Source of the DNA: Brevinematales bacterium
GTDB lineage: Bacteria; Spirochaetota; Brevinematia; Brevinematales; GWF1-51-8
Length of the DNA stretch: 64,000 nt
Assembly: GCA_020059465.1 (NCBI GenBank)
Contig: JAGVBZ010000001.1
Coordinates: 1 to 64,000 of the forward strand
Direction of reading: 5' to 3'
Positions 53,651 to 62,940 of the stretch are shown here, piece by piece. The notes beneath the pieces were generated by a model. The model was not told the origin of the DNA. It did no database searches and saw only the letters and a list, made by a program, of their open reading frames with translations. Every line of letters starts with the position of its first letter. Positions within the stretch are counted from its first letter, which is position 1. Both the position numbers and the translations under genes were made by a program.

Positions 53651-54132
53651 TTAATCTCCTGCAGAATATTCTCTGGCTCAATATAAAAAAGCTGAAAGTA
53701 CACCTGTTCTGGCGTATTCTGTTCGTTATCCTGAACTATTCGCTGTTTTTCGCCGCCACAATGCTGACGCTGAAAAACATGGATACCGGCGTGCTCACCG
53801 CAGACCCGCTCTACTTCTATTATATATTCGCCATCATCGGCGTCGCGAACTCCGTGATCCTCTATGTCAAGACTTCGTCCGAGGTGCCCGTGGTCGCACT
53901 GTACCGTTCGCTCGGAGCGTCGAAATCCTTTATCGTACTGAATACGTCGGTGGAAATGCTGATGCTTTTCCTGATGTCGGTCGCGCTCTTTTTCATTACC
54001 GCGATTTTCCGGCAGGCGGATTGGATATATTTCTGGTTTTCGTTATTACAGATTGTGATTATTACATTATCGGCGCTGGTCTATTCCATTATCGCGATCA
54101 ACCGGGCCGAAAATATACAGAAGGCAAGATAA
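53647..54132 (+). CDS. Four-TM mini-permease of an ABC cassette
   Basis: 161 residues from the ATG overlapping the previous stop. Four predicted membrane helices: LFWRILFVILNYSLFFAATM, YFYYIFAIIGVANSVILYV, MLMLFLMSVALFFITAIF and WFSLLQIVIITLSALVYSII. Between helices 2 and 3 there is a short cytoplasmic loop (EVPVVALYRSLGASKSFIVL) that recalls the FtsX/LolC coupling region, where ALRSLGAS-like motifs occur. There is no large extracellular domain. FtsX-like identity is inference. Confidence 0.72.
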   Translation: MINLLQNILWLNIKKLKVHLFWRILFVILNYSLFFAATMLTLKNMDTGVLTADPLYFYYIFAIIGVANSVILYVKTSSEVPVVALYRSLGASKSFIVLNTSVEMLMLFLMSVALFFITAIFRQADWIYFWFSLLQIVIITLSALVYSIIAINRAENIQKAR

Positions 54133-54822
54133 ATGGATATTCGTCTCATCAATGTCACCAAGACATATAAGTCGTCCGAAGGGAACTATATCAGCGCGCT
54201 CCAGATGATCAATATCGATATCAACGATAAGGCGTACGTATCGTTTGTCGGGCCGTCCGGGAGCGGAAAGAGCACCCTGCTGGACATAATTTCCGGCAAC
54301 CTGAAACCGTCCACCGGCGACGTGTACTGGGGACGGGTCTCGCTCGCGAAAAGCCCCGACCATATCATTACCGAGGTACGCCGGTCGAAGTTCGGCATTG
54401 TATTCCAGGATGCGAAGTTTGTCCCGGAGCTGAGCGTAGAGGAGAATATCCTCCTGCCCCTCGTCATCAATTCGATGAATATCGCGGAGAAACGGAAGTA
54501 TTACAAGACCCTGCTGGAAAAGCTGAAAATCACATCGATCCGCAACCGTCTCCCGGAGCAGTTGAGCGGCGGGGAGCGCCGTAAGATCGCCATCGCGAGA
54601 GCACTGATCAATAATCCCGAGTTCCTGATCGCCGACGAGCCCACGTCCAATCTGGACGACGAGAGCGCGGCGGAGGTCTTCTCCATATTCTATAACCTCA
54701 ACCAGATGGGTCTGACCGTCATCGTGGCGACCCATGACGACCGTTTCGCTCATTACGCGAAGGAGACCTACTATCTCGCGGGCGGTTCCATCGTCAACTT
54801 CGAGAGCAAGCAGAAAACCTGA
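54133..54822 (+). CDS. ABC transporter ATP-binding protein (FtsE/LolD-like)
   Basis: 229 residues. Walker A GPSGSGKST, Q loop VFQDAKF, signature LSGGERRKIAIARAL, Walker B FLIADEPTSNLDD and the switch His in VATHDDR. The type resembles MacB/LolD/FtsE ATPases. It begins right after the mini-permease stop and is followed by a terminator at 54872. It likely energises the mini-permease. Confidence 0.93.
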   Translation: MDIRLINVTKTYKSSEGNYISALQMINIDINDKAYVSFVGPSGSGKSTLLDIISGNLKPSTGDVYWGRVSLAKSPDHIITEVRRSKFGIVFQDAKFVPELSVEENILLPLVINSMNIAEKRKYYKTLLEKLKITSIRNRLPEQLSGGERRKIAIARALINNPEFLIADEPTSNLDDESAAEVFSIFYNLNQMGLTVIVATHDDRFAHYAKETYYLAGGSIVNFESKQKT

Positions 54823-54839
54823 CCCGCGAAGCAGGATTC

Positions 54840-54880
54840 ACCCCGATAAGATACTATTATCCTGTATCATCGCCAGCCCG
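54840..54880. repeat. Dispersed repeat, family I copy C
   Basis: ACCCCGATAAGATACTATTA, then TCCTGTATCAT and AGCCCG. The order and spacing follow bases 21-61, with about three quarters identity after one gap. Its end forms part of the terminator stem of the ABC cassette. Confidence 0.5.
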
Positions 54881-54913
54881 CCGCGATCCGCAGCAGGCTG
54901 GCATGATATTTTT
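54872..54913 (+). terminator. Intrinsic terminator of the ABC cassette
   Basis: GCCAGCC (54872-54878) pairs with GGCTGGC (54896-54902); ATGATATTTTTTC follows. Confidence 0.75.
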
Positions 54914-54952
54914 TCAATAGTATTTACTCATTTCCAAATGGGACGCAGCCGG

Positions 54953-57478
54953 CTAGAACTCCAATCCTACATAGAAGCCCGGCCAGCTTCTTATGTTAAA
55001 GTTCACCCATTCGGCGGCCTGACCTATAGACGGGTATACCGCTTCGTCGTATGTCGCCGCTCCGGGGATGCCTATCTCCGAGGCGGGCACGAATAACGTA
55101 TAGGATACTCCCGCGAACAGCGCGAAGCTCGATCCAAGCTCGACACCGAAGCCCAGCTTGATACGGATAAGCGAGTTGACGTTTTGCCCTTCGGTGAATA
55201 TGACCAACGGTTTATCCAACGGGGCTATCGGCTGGAAGTCGCCCTCCATATTGATATAACACCCGTTCATCGGGAGATGAAGCCCGAGGCCGAGCCCGAG
55301 GGTCATCCGGTTCCCGGCGGTGTTTACCCCGACGCTGAACGAGTTATAGATATATCTCGTACCGAGCGTAAATCCGACGTTCATGAACGACGTCTCGTCA
55401 TACCACGCCTGTATACGGTTATAGCCGTTCTTGGATATATTGATCAGCCCGATCGGGATACCGTTCATTTCGTCGCTGATATTGAGCACTCCGATCTGGA
55501 AGCCGTTCACAGTACCCGCGACGACATTGACCACTCCGATCTGCCCGCCGTTGAGATCGCCCGCCATATTGACGACGCCCGCGACCTGCAAGCCGTTCAT
55601 CACACCCACCGCCATATTGAATACCCCGGCGGCCTGCAGTCCGTTCATGTCGCGCGATTTATTGAATACTCCCGCGGCCTGGACACCGAGGATCGCCTCG
55701 GCGGTATTGAATATACCCGCCGCCTGCATACCCACGCTTCCCCCGGCTTCGTTAAATACACCCGCCGCCTGCATACCAAGCATACGGTTTTTTACTCTAT
55801 TGAATACCCCGGCGGCCTGAAACCCGGTGAAATCGTTCCCGACCATATTGTAGACTCCGGCCATCTGATTACCCATCATATATCCGGCAGTGATATTTCC
55901 TATTCCCGCATGCATCGCGCCGATATTGAACGCCCCGCCCTCGTTGATGATGACTGATGCCATATATCCCAGCATAAACTCCCCGACCTTGTGGTTGACA
56001 AACGAGAAACTTACGCCGATCAGGCGGTCGGAATATCCTGATGCGTAATCGAAGCAGATATGATGCACTACCTTTTTCCCGGCGGGATTGAAGGTGTGCC
56101 CGACCCCTACAACCGTATTTACATACTCGTTCTCATTATCGGTAAACTGATAACCGGGGAAATTCAGGAACGACAACTGGGGCAGGGTCAGCACGATATT
56201 GATACCGTTATTCGCCGCGGGGGCGTTCGCGGTCATCGCCTGAGTGATAACAGTCTGCTGTCCGGGATTGTTCTGCTTATAGCTCTGTGCGTTCAGTTTC
56301 GCCTGTTCGAGCAATACCTGCAATTCCTTCTCGTCGGTCTCCCCCTCGGGAAGTACCGTAATGATCTGTAAATTTGTGGTAATAATCGTCTTACTCTTAA
56401 TATTGGTAATAGTCACCACATCGCCCCGGTCGACATTTTGCTCAGCGGAGATCGGGACAAAGTTCGACGGCAGAATCACGGTCTGTGCGCCGTTTTTCAG
56501 CAGCGCCTTGCACTGATAAAGTTTGCTATTGATATCGATAGTGATTATATAGCCGCCCGGTTCCAATCCGAGCTGGATAGGCTGATTGGGGAGTTTGAAC
56601 AATTCAGCGACTAATTTACCCGACGTATTCCGGATAAAGACGCGGCCGCCCAGCTTCTCGCTCAGGAGGAGCGCCGCCGATGTGACACGGATATCGGTCA
56701 TCACTACGTCGCCCGAACCGCTCATCTGGATATCGTATCCGGGGTGCTGAGGCCCGCTCAGCGTCTGTTCCGTACGCGCAAGGGTCTCGTCGAACGCGAA
56801 CTGGTAGGTCTCGTTCAATGTAACCTTCCCGTCCTGGTTCGCGTCGGCCGCGCCGAGAAGCGCAGATACCAGATAATGCGTAAAAAACGAAGCGCCTATC
56901 GCGTCGGACTCCTGCGACGCCTCGTCGGCGGCGCTGGATGACAGGAACGCGTATCCCTTCATCTGGGTGGACGTGTCCAGCAGGAACGGGGCGACCTTTA
57001 CGCCGCCTTTATTCTTTGTCATCATACCCGACGCGCAGGAATCGAGAATAGCGATCCGTACGTCGGCGGGCATATCCTGTATCATGGACTTCAGCTTTGC
57101 GTAGCTCAGCAGGTCTCCCTTCAGGAGAAGCCCCTTCTCGTCGGAATGACCCGAATAATAGAACACTACTTCGACACGGCTGTATTTCGGTTTCGCGGCG
57201 ATGATCTTCTTGCTCATCTCGTTCAAACTGCTGACGATCTGCGCGGGCGAGGGATCGGCAAGAAACGAAACATCTGTTTTCTTCACGCCGCCGAGTTCAA
57301 CCAGAACCTTTGCGACCGACTGCGCGTCCGAAACCGCGTACTGAAGCTTAACTTTCCCAGGGCCGCCGTCGTTCGCGCCGATAATAACCGCAAACCTGAC
57401 AAACGCCTGCGCCCACATGGTATTTCCGATACCTAATATTAATATCAGAAAGAGAATTGCTTTATTGATGGCTTTCAT
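54953..57478 (-). CDS. Exported caspase fused to a beta-solenoid and outer-membrane-like C-terminus
   Basis: 841 residues with a signal peptide (IAFLILILGIGNTMWAQ-like, first 24 residues). The C14 caspase domain is at about 27-265, with His111 in YYSGHSDEKG and Cys148 in ILDSCASG. An EF-hand-like loop DANQDGKVTLNE lies near 216. Residues about 285-430 are beta-rich. A run of 15-16-residue repeats with the core QAAGVFN (about 530-680) resembles a solenoid. The last 160 residues are barrel-like and end in Phe (FYVGLEF). The start is coupled to the anti-sigma stop (TAATG), with AAGGAGG in its last codons. Surface exposure is inferred. Confidence 0.87.
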   Translation of the reverse strand: MKAINKAILFLILILGIGNTMWAQAFVRFAVIIGANDGGPGKVKLQYAVSDAQSVAKVLVELGGVKKTDVSFLADPSPAQIVSSLNEMSKKIIAAKPKYSRVEVVFYYSGHSDEKGLLLKGDLLSYAKLKSMIQDMPADVRIAILDSCASGMMTKNKGGVKVAPFLLDTSTQMKGYAFLSSSAADEASQESDAIGASFFTHYLVSALLGAADANQDGKVTLNETYQFAFDETLARTEQTLSGPQHPGYDIQMSGSGDVVMTDIRVTSAALLLSEKLGGRVFIRNTSGKLVAELFKLPNQPIQLGLEPGGYIITIDINSKLYQCKALLKNGAQTVILPSNFVPISAEQNVDRGDVVTITNIKSKTIITTNLQIITVLPEGETDEKELQVLLEQAKLNAQSYKQNNPGQQTVITQAMTANAPAANNGINIVLTLPQLSFLNFPGYQFTDNENEYVNTVVGVGHTFNPAGKKVVHHICFDYASGYSDRLIGVSFSFVNHKVGEFMLGYMASVIINEGGAFNIGAMHAGIGNITAGYMMGNQMAGVYNMVGNDFTGFQAAGVFNRVKNRMLGMQAAGVFNEAGGSVGMQAAGIFNTAEAILGVQAAGVFNKSRDMNGLQAAGVFNMAVGVMNGLQVAGVVNMAGDLNGGQIGVVNVVAGTVNGFQIGVLNISDEMNGIPIGLINISKNGYNRIQAWYDETSFMNVGFTLGTRYIYNSFSVGVNTAGNRMTLGLGLGLHLPMNGCYINMEGDFQPIAPLDKPLVIFTEGQNVNSLIRIKLGFGVELGSSFALFAGVSYTLFVPASEIGIPGAATYDEAVYPSIGQAAEWVNFNIRSWPGFYVGLEF

Positions 57479-58341
57479 TATTTTCCCTCCTTGATCAGGA
57501 TAAAGGAATACTGTTCAAATCCTTCGGGCAATATCAGCTTATCCGTCATGGCAATCTGAATATCTTCGGCAAGTTTTTCCGCCGCGAGGATAATCTTTGC
57601 CTGATCAATAGGTTTATCTGAGGTTACAAAAAAGAAGCGTTCGAAATAAGGCGCATCGTCCAGCATATAAGCCTTTCCGAGAAGGACTTCGCCCTGCTGT
57701 GCCAACGATGTGGATTTTGAAATAAACTCGGGATAATGGGGAGTTACGACACCGTTACCGTCGATCGAAAAGATCATTCCGTAAGGCCTGCCGGAAGCGA
57801 CATAACTGATCTGAAGCATGTCGGTGGCCTCGGCCAAGGAACGTTCCGCGAGCAGTACTATCTTCGCGCCCTGCTTGCGGTATATGTTCAGATAAGGAGC
57901 CAGCCCCTTGATACGGTTTTCGTCAATCACGCCTGCGCCGTTACCGGGGTTGCCGTTATTCACGGGGGCAACCACCACCCCGTTAGCGTTAAAGTTAGAT
58001 AGGGAGACGATTAGAACGACGACCAGAGACGCGGCTATGGGCGCCGCGACATATACCCACTTCCGTAGCCACTTACTGAAGCAGAACGGTTCTATCTCAC
58101 GCTCGATCTGATCGAGACGCTCTGCATTCTTATAGCGGTCGTTGATCTTGGCCGTCATCTCGGCGGGTGAAAACATCGCAAGGATTTCCTCGTTCGATCT
58201 GCGGAGTTCTTCAAGCTTCGCCCGGAGAACAGGGTCGCTCTCTATTTTATCTGAAATTTCTTTCATTTTTTTCTGAGGCAGTTCGTTCAGCAGGTATCGT
58301 TCGAGTAGATAATCCGGGACGTCGAATTTGGGGTTGGGCAT
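57478..58341 (-). CDS. Membrane anti-sigma factor (putative)
   Basis: 287 residues. A cytoplasmic N-terminus (about 1-95) has the helical sequence PDYLLERYLLNELPQKKMKE typical of anti-sigma leaders. One membrane helix follows (about 99-119, VYVAAPIAASLVVVLIVSL). The periplasmic region of about 165 residues has no family that I recognise. A zinc HxxxCxxC motif is not evident, so the ZAS class is not shown. Its start lies one base after the sigma stop, with AAGGAGG in the last sigma codons, which means strict coupling. The assignment rests on position and topology. Confidence 0.78.
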   Translation of the reverse strand: MPNPKFDVPDYLLERYLLNELPQKKMKEISDKIESDPVLRAKLEELRRSNEEILAMFSPAEMTAKINDRYKNAERLDQIEREIEPFCFSKWLRKWVYVAAPIAASLVVVLIVSLSNFNANGVVVAPVNNGNPGNGAGVIDENRIKGLAPYLNIYRKQGAKIVLLAERSLAEATDMLQISYVASGRPYGMIFSIDGNGVVTPHYPEFISKSTSLAQQGEVLLGKAYMLDDAPYFERFFFVTSDKPIDQAKIILAAEKLAEDIQIAMTDKLILPEGFEQYSFILIKEGK

Positions 58342-58342
58342 G

Positions 58343-58828
58343 TTATACCTCCTTCAGGTTATTCACTTTTTCACGAAGGTTCCTCAACCGTTTGCGGACA
58401 CCCGAGACCGACATTCCTACTTCGCCGGCGACTTCCTCAAGGGTCAGCCCGTCCAGATGATAGAGCACCGCGATGGTTTTCGTCGACTCTTTCTCGTCGG
58501 TGAAAATCCTGTCGACCACATCCCTCGCCTCGAGAACGCCGTGGACATCGTCCGATCCGGCAATCTCCTGGAGGATCTCGTCGTCGGTCGCCTGCGGACC
58601 GATCTTGTCGCGGCGGAGAATATTCAGGCAGATGTTGGTCGCCATCCGGTAGAGGAGGCTCGACGGGTATTGCCCAGTCAGCTTATCCTTATACCGCATC
58701 AGGTTTACAAAAACGTCCTGCATCGCGTCCATCGCCTTGTTCTGATCGCGTAGGATCGATCTGCAGCGTCTCAGCACCATCGGGCCGTATTGTTTGTAGT
58801 ACTTCTCGATGTCGATCGGCACGCCCAT
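58343..58828 (-). CDS. ECF sigma factor (RpoE family)
   Basis: 161 residues from the ATG at 58828, near GGAGA; a longer frame to 58882 lacks a site. Region 2: DIEKYYKQYGPMVLRRCRSI and DAMQDVFVNLMRY. Region 4: TIAVLYHLDGLTLEEVAGEV, then GMSVSGVRKRLRNLREKV. It recruits RNA polymerase to promoters of its regulon. The anti-sigma and caspase genes follow with no gap. A self-regulated promoter could lie upstream, but I could not define one. Confidence 0.93.
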   Translation of the reverse strand: MGVPIDIEKYYKQYGPMVLRRCRSILRDQNKAMDAMQDVFVNLMRYKDKLTGQYPSSLLYRMATNICLNILRRDKIGPQATDDEILQEIAGSDDVHGVLEARDVVDRIFTDEKESTKTIAVLYHLDGLTLEEVAGEVGMSVSGVRKRLRNLREKVNNLKEV

Positions 58829-59036
58829 TCTCCGTATCTCCTTCGTTAATAATGAAACAACCGGGGAGAATAATTCCGTCACTTCTGCACAAATTATTTT
58901 ATATAAATACCGTTGCTTTTATCTTTTTGGAATCGGAATATGATAGCCTGATTCGGGGGGAAAGACAAGTTTCGGGATTTTATAATCCCCGCTAAACACT
59001 ATATATTCTACCCGCAAATTCAGAGAATTTCTATCA

Positions 59037-59876
59037 TTAATCAGCATTCTTTCCCCCGTCCTTACCGTTCACCCCCATCCGTACCCCGATCACTACAATC
59101 CCCGCGAGGATCAGCCCGACCCCGCACCACTGAAGCGCGCTCAACTGTTCCGAGAAAAACAGCAGTCCGCCGATCAGCGGGATCAGCGACTTGAATCCGG
59201 TGAAGTACGGGAGTATTTTCAGGATGGGATTTCCCCGGTACGCGAACTGAAGAGAAAGAAACGACAGCAGGAAGAATCCCAGCCATACGGCGGTATAGAA
59301 CACGCCCTGCCCGCCGCCCCCCGCGAACTCCGCCGCGCCCGCGCGCTGGAACAATGTCGAGAACCCGGTGAACGTACCCGCGAGAAACCCCAGCGCTATC
59401 CCCGACGGTTTTTTCAGTATAAGGGTCGCGGCCAATAGTCCCCCCATCACTGCGGTGGTAATCCCCGCGCCGATCCAGAGATGCGTAATCTGGATAACAG
59501 GCGGGCTGATTAATGGCATCGGCGCGAGAGGGAATATCGCCACACCGAGCATGATCAGCACGATCCCGGCGGCTTCCCAACGGTCGATGCGTTCGCCGAG
59601 TATCAGCCGTGAGAACAGGATGAGCGACGCAAGCCCGGTGCCGTTCATCGCGCCGGCTATCGACGCCGACCCGAGGGTGATCGCCCAATAAAGGATGGCA
59701 AGCCCGATATTCGATCCGGCGATCCCCGCAATCCATAGCCCGATATGCTTCGCTTTCCGGGACGCCCCCTCATGTATGTCGAATCCCTGCACCTGCGATT
59801 TCTGGATAACCTGCCCCAGCGATATCAGCGAGTTCCCCGCAAATCCGAGAAGCACCGCCGCGAGAATATGCTCCAT
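59037..59876 (-). CDS. EamA/DMT-type transporter
   Basis: 279 residues with about ten membrane helices and two internal EamA-like halves. Examples: ITLGSASIAGAMNGTGLASL, LFSRLILGERIDRWEAAGIV and the second-half end FFSEQLSALQWCGVGLILAG. Short charged C-terminus. Such carriers export or import small metabolites. The substrate is unknown. Single gene, divergent from galE. Confidence 0.87.
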   Translation of the reverse strand: MEHILAAVLLGFAGNSLISLGQVIQKSQVQGFDIHEGASRKAKHIGLWIAGIAGSNIGLAILYWAITLGSASIAGAMNGTGLASLILFSRLILGERIDRWEAAGIVLIMLGVAIFPLAPMPLISPPVIQITHLWIGAGITTAVMGGLLAATLILKKPSGIALGFLAGTFTGFSTLFQRAGAAEFAGGGGQGVFYTAVWLGFFLLSFLSLQFAYRGNPILKILPYFTGFKSLIPLIGGLLFFSEQLSALQWCGVGLILAGIVVIGVRMGVNGKDGGKNAD

Positions 59877-60055
59877 CCGTCTCTCCGTTTCATTGTAAAA
59901 GCAATGGAATTATGATAGAATAATCCCGAAAAAAAGGAAAGTTGCAGGCATGAAAGAAGTTAAATAATGGCGGATATTGCCGTTATTACCGGCGGCCGGC
60001 ATGGAATGCGGATTTACGCCGGAAATTCTGCTGTTTTTCACTTTCCACTTGCCTG

Positions 60056-60105
60056 CCCCGAGCCTGTCTTCCGCGCAAACGGGAGACGCAGTCGAGGGGT
60101 CACTT
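60056..60105. repeat. Split copy of the CCCGAGCCTGTC repeat
   Basis: CCCCGAGCCTGTC, then about 22 bases, then GTCGAGGGG. Compared with 18942-18967, the middle is interrupted. The gap 59877-60132 otherwise shows only short frames and the galE leader. Confidence 0.35.
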
Positions 60106-60132
60106 GTAACTTATAGCTTATCAGGAGGGTCT

Positions 60133-61110
60133 ATGTCGATTTTAGTTGCCGGGGGATGCGGGTATATCGGTTCGCATGTGTGCAAGATGCTGAGCCGCCG
60201 GGGATACGATGTGATAGTCGCCGACAATCTCTCACACGGATACGAGGATAACGCGAAATGGGGCAAGCTCATCCGGGCGGATATCGGCGACCGCGCGGCA
60301 CTCGATAAAATATTCGCCGGGCACAAGATCGACGCGGTCATGCACTTCTGCGCCTATATCGAGGTCGGCGAATCGGTGCAGGAACCCGCGAAGTACTACC
60401 ATAATAATGTCGCCAATACGCTCGTCCTTCTGGATTCCATGCTCGCCGCCGGGGTGAAGAACTTCATCTTCTCGTCCACCGCCGCCGTCTACGGTACCCC
60501 GTCAAGAGTACCGATCGAGGAGGACGACCCCAAAGTCCCGATCAACCCGTACGGACGCACGAAGCTGATGGTCGAACGTATCCTCGCGGATTACGACACA
60601 CCCTACGGGCTTCGCAGTATCGCGTTCCGTTACTTCAACGCCGCCGGGGCGGACCCCGATACGGAGATCGGCGAGGCGCATGTCCCGGAGACGCACCTGA
60701 TCCCGCTGGTTCTCGACGCCGCGCTCGGCGTGCGCGATTCCATAAAAATATACGGCTCCGATTATAACACCCCCGACGGGACTTGTCTCCGCGATTATGT
60801 GCATGTCAACGACCTCGCGGACGCGCATATCCGGGGACTGGAGTATCTCCTGAACGGCGGCGCGTCGAACATATTCAACCTCGGCTCGGGGAGCGGGTAT
60901 TCGGTGCGCGAGATTATCGACACGGTGCGCAAGGTCACCGGGCGGGAGTTCCGTGTCGAGGAAATATCCCGTCGCGCGGGAGACCCCGACGTACTGGTCG
61001 CCAAGAGTGACAAGGCGCGCGACACGCTCAAGTGGCAGCCGTCGATCGGCCTCGAGGAAATAGTCTCCACCGCGTGGAAATGGCATCAGAAGTATAGAAG
61101 TAACAAGTGA
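60133..61110 (+). CDS. galE: UDP-glucose 4-epimerase
   Basis: 325 residues from the ATG after AGGAGG; the frame extending to 59977 is not supported. NAD-binding GGCGYIGSHVCKML, catalytic Ser-Ser/Thr in FSSTAAVYG, YGRTK (YxxxK), and the sugar-binding region AFRYFNAAGADPD. It interconverts UDP-glucose and UDP-galactose for surface polysaccharides or the Leloir pathway. Adjacent genes give no further hint. Confidence 0.96.
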   Translation: MSILVAGGCGYIGSHVCKMLSRRGYDVIVADNLSHGYEDNAKWGKLIRADIGDRAALDKIFAGHKIDAVMHFCAYIEVGESVQEPAKYYHNNVANTLVLLDSMLAAGVKNFIFSSTAAVYGTPSRVPIEEDDPKVPINPYGRTKLMVERILADYDTPYGLRSIAFRYFNAAGADPDTEIGEAHVPETHLIPLVLDAALGVRDSIKIYGSDYNTPDGTCLRDYVHVNDLADAHIRGLEYLLNGGASNIFNLGSGSGYSVREIIDTVRKVTGREFRVEEISRRAGDPDVLVAKSDKARDTLKWQPSIGLEEIVSTAWKWHQKYRSNK

Positions 61111-61176
61111 CTCATTGACACTGAAGCAAATCGGGTATAGAATCATAACAGGTTTTAAATTTCGGGGAGGAATTTT

Positions 61177-62025
61177 ATGAAGAAAGAAAATGTTTCCGTT
61201 TCGTACGAATCCGCCTTCGGCGGATTAAATCTTCTTAATATTATCCTTCCCCCGTTCGTGAATCTGTCCCCATGGACGTCCAACTCCGCCGATATACCGT
61301 CGCTGGTCAATCAGGTTTCCATACTCAAGTCCTACGGATTCACCGCGGGGTACTTCATCCCCAGAAATCCGCTGACGATGCATGTCGATCCGGGTGTGGA
61401 GCTCGAATTCGGCAGGATCGAAGCGGAGGAAACTATCGATACCGCCGAGGAATTTATCACCGCGGGATGGTTCCATCCGTTCACCCGATGTCCCGGCGAT
61501 ACCGGGGGAATCGAACGCGAACTGCCGCATACACGTGACGGCGCTATGAAGCTCTGCGCGATGTGGATGAAGAAACGCGCGGAGAACAGAGGTTTGGCGC
61601 TGATCGGCGAAAAGCGCAGGGATTATTATACCAATTATTCGGATGTGATCGATAAGATTATCAACTCGCGCGGTCTTCAACGCGGCGCGGCGGAGGAGTA
61701 TTATAAAATCGCGATCACCGACAGGATACTTCGTTTCGGAGACAGAGAACTGGGATACGCGTTCTCGATGGATACCCTCGAGCGCAGCGTGTTGAAACCG
61801 TTGATAGAGTACTATCTGAACCCCCGCCGGGAAGCGTTTGACAAGATCGTCGGGGCGCGGGTCTATTTCGCGAGGCATTACGCCGAGAACGAGAACGACC
61901 GGAGGATATCCGGGTTCCTGTCCGTATTATCCGGCATCGATTTCAGCCTATACCTTGCATCGCAAAAACACGCCGACCGAGAACTGAATTCACCCTCGCT
62001 CCCGGAATGGTCGCCCGGGGAATAG
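61177..62025 (+). CDS. Uncharacterised cytoplasmic protein
   Basis: 282 residues with a GGGGAGG site. No signal, membrane segment or known motif. Low-hydrophobicity, mixed alpha/beta sequence: NLLNIILPPFVNLSPWTSNS near the start, WFHPFTRCPGDTGGIERELP at about 100-120, then helical YSDVIDKIINSRGLQRGAAE. I do not recognise it. It follows galE by 66 bases on the same strand, with no strong terminator between, so co-transcription is possible. Confidence 0.6.
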   Translation: MKKENVSVSYESAFGGLNLLNIILPPFVNLSPWTSNSADIPSLVNQVSILKSYGFTAGYFIPRNPLTMHVDPGVELEFGRIEAEETIDTAEEFITAGWFHPFTRCPGDTGGIERELPHTRDGAMKLCAMWMKKRAENRGLALIGEKRRDYYTNYSDVIDKIINSRGLQRGAAEEYYKIAITDRILRFGDRELGYAFSMDTLERSVLKPLIEYYLNPRREAFDKIVGARVYFARHYAENENDRRISGFLSVLSGIDFSLYLASQKHADRELNSPSLPEWSPGE

Positions 62026-62034
62026 CCCTACAGG

Positions 62035-62805
62035 CTACAATTCCCTGAACTTCCGTCCCTCGAAATACCCGGGGGTGAGCGCCGGTATCTCCTTCAATAT
62101 CGTACTGACATAATCGAACCCTGCCGCGATATCCGACGAGAAATGCGCGTCCGACCCGACTGTCACGCGGGTTCCGCCCATATCGGCGTATGCCTTCAGC
62201 GTATCCCGCGCGGGCGAGGTCTCATTCATCCCCTTGCGGAGCGGAGACGTATTGATCTCAAGGGCGACATTGTTTTTAACCATCGCGCGGAGGATATCCT
62301 CGAGGAATTCTATTTTATTATACTTTGGGATATAACGCTTCGGGAAATCCATATGCGCAAGGCTGTCGAACCCGCCGAGGGCGACGTTATCCAGCACGAG
62401 CCGGAAGTAGCGTTCGTATACGCCGTCCACACCGTACTTCTCGACCAGCGATCCGCCGCTCATAAAAGTATCGTCCACCTGATGCACCGATCCCAGGATA
62501 AAATCGAACTCCCGGACGAAGTAGATATCCCGTTCCGAGGTATAACGCGCCGGCTCGGAAAACTCGATGCCCGAAAGTATCTTCAGCCTCGGCCCGAATT
62601 TCCTACGCGCCTCGGCGATCGCCGCAAAGTACGGCTCGATCCTGAAGAAACCATACCCGTGGTCGGTCTGACAGCAGTCGAGATGCTCGGTAAAACAGAC
62701 GATCTTCAGTCCCCTGTCGATCGCGGCGCAGCACATATCATGAATACTGTTCTGACCGTCGACTGAGAAACGGGTATGCATATGGATATCGGCGATAAGA
62801 TTCAT
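62035..62805 (-). CDS. PHP-domain phosphatase, HisJ/HisK-like
   Basis: 256 residues. Metal motifs: ADIHMHTRFSVDG at the start, CFTEHLD, GIEFSE, FILGSVHQVDD, LAHMDFPKRY, EINTSPLRKG and VGSDAHFSSD. This full set is typical of the HisJ-type histidinol-phosphatase. The last-but-one histidine step (histidinol-P to histidinol) would suit hisI-hisG at 28 kb, but related PHP enzymes act on other phosphates. It converges with the unknown gene. Confidence 0.88.
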   Translation of the reverse strand: MNLIADIHMHTRFSVDGQNSIHDMCCAAIDRGLKIVCFTEHLDCCQTDHGYGFFRIEPYFAAIAEARRKFGPRLKILSGIEFSEPARYTSERDIYFVREFDFILGSVHQVDDTFMSGGSLVEKYGVDGVYERYFRLVLDNVALGGFDSLAHMDFPKRYIPKYNKIEFLEDILRAMVKNNVALEINTSPLRKGMNETSPARDTLKAYADMGGTRVTVGSDAHFSSDIAAGFDYVSTILKEIPALTPGYFEGRKFREL

Positions 62806-62940
62806 TTTTACCTCGGAAGAAAACCATTATTTAGCAGGCGCTTATTATAACACTCCTTTGTTCATTAGTCAAACGGTTCATTTCTCGCATTATCCCCCAT
62901 TTTTTGTTATAATAGTACCAGTGTTTTCATGGAGACTTCA

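Noticed and set aside
54953-57478. Toxin or phage tail fibre reading of the AAGVFN region
   Set aside because: The caspase domain, signal peptide and sigma/anti-sigma context explain it better.
59967-60113. Short frame reading MADIAVITGGRHG before galE
   Set aside because: Looks like a dehydrogenase start but is 48 codons long, overlaps a repeat and has no site.
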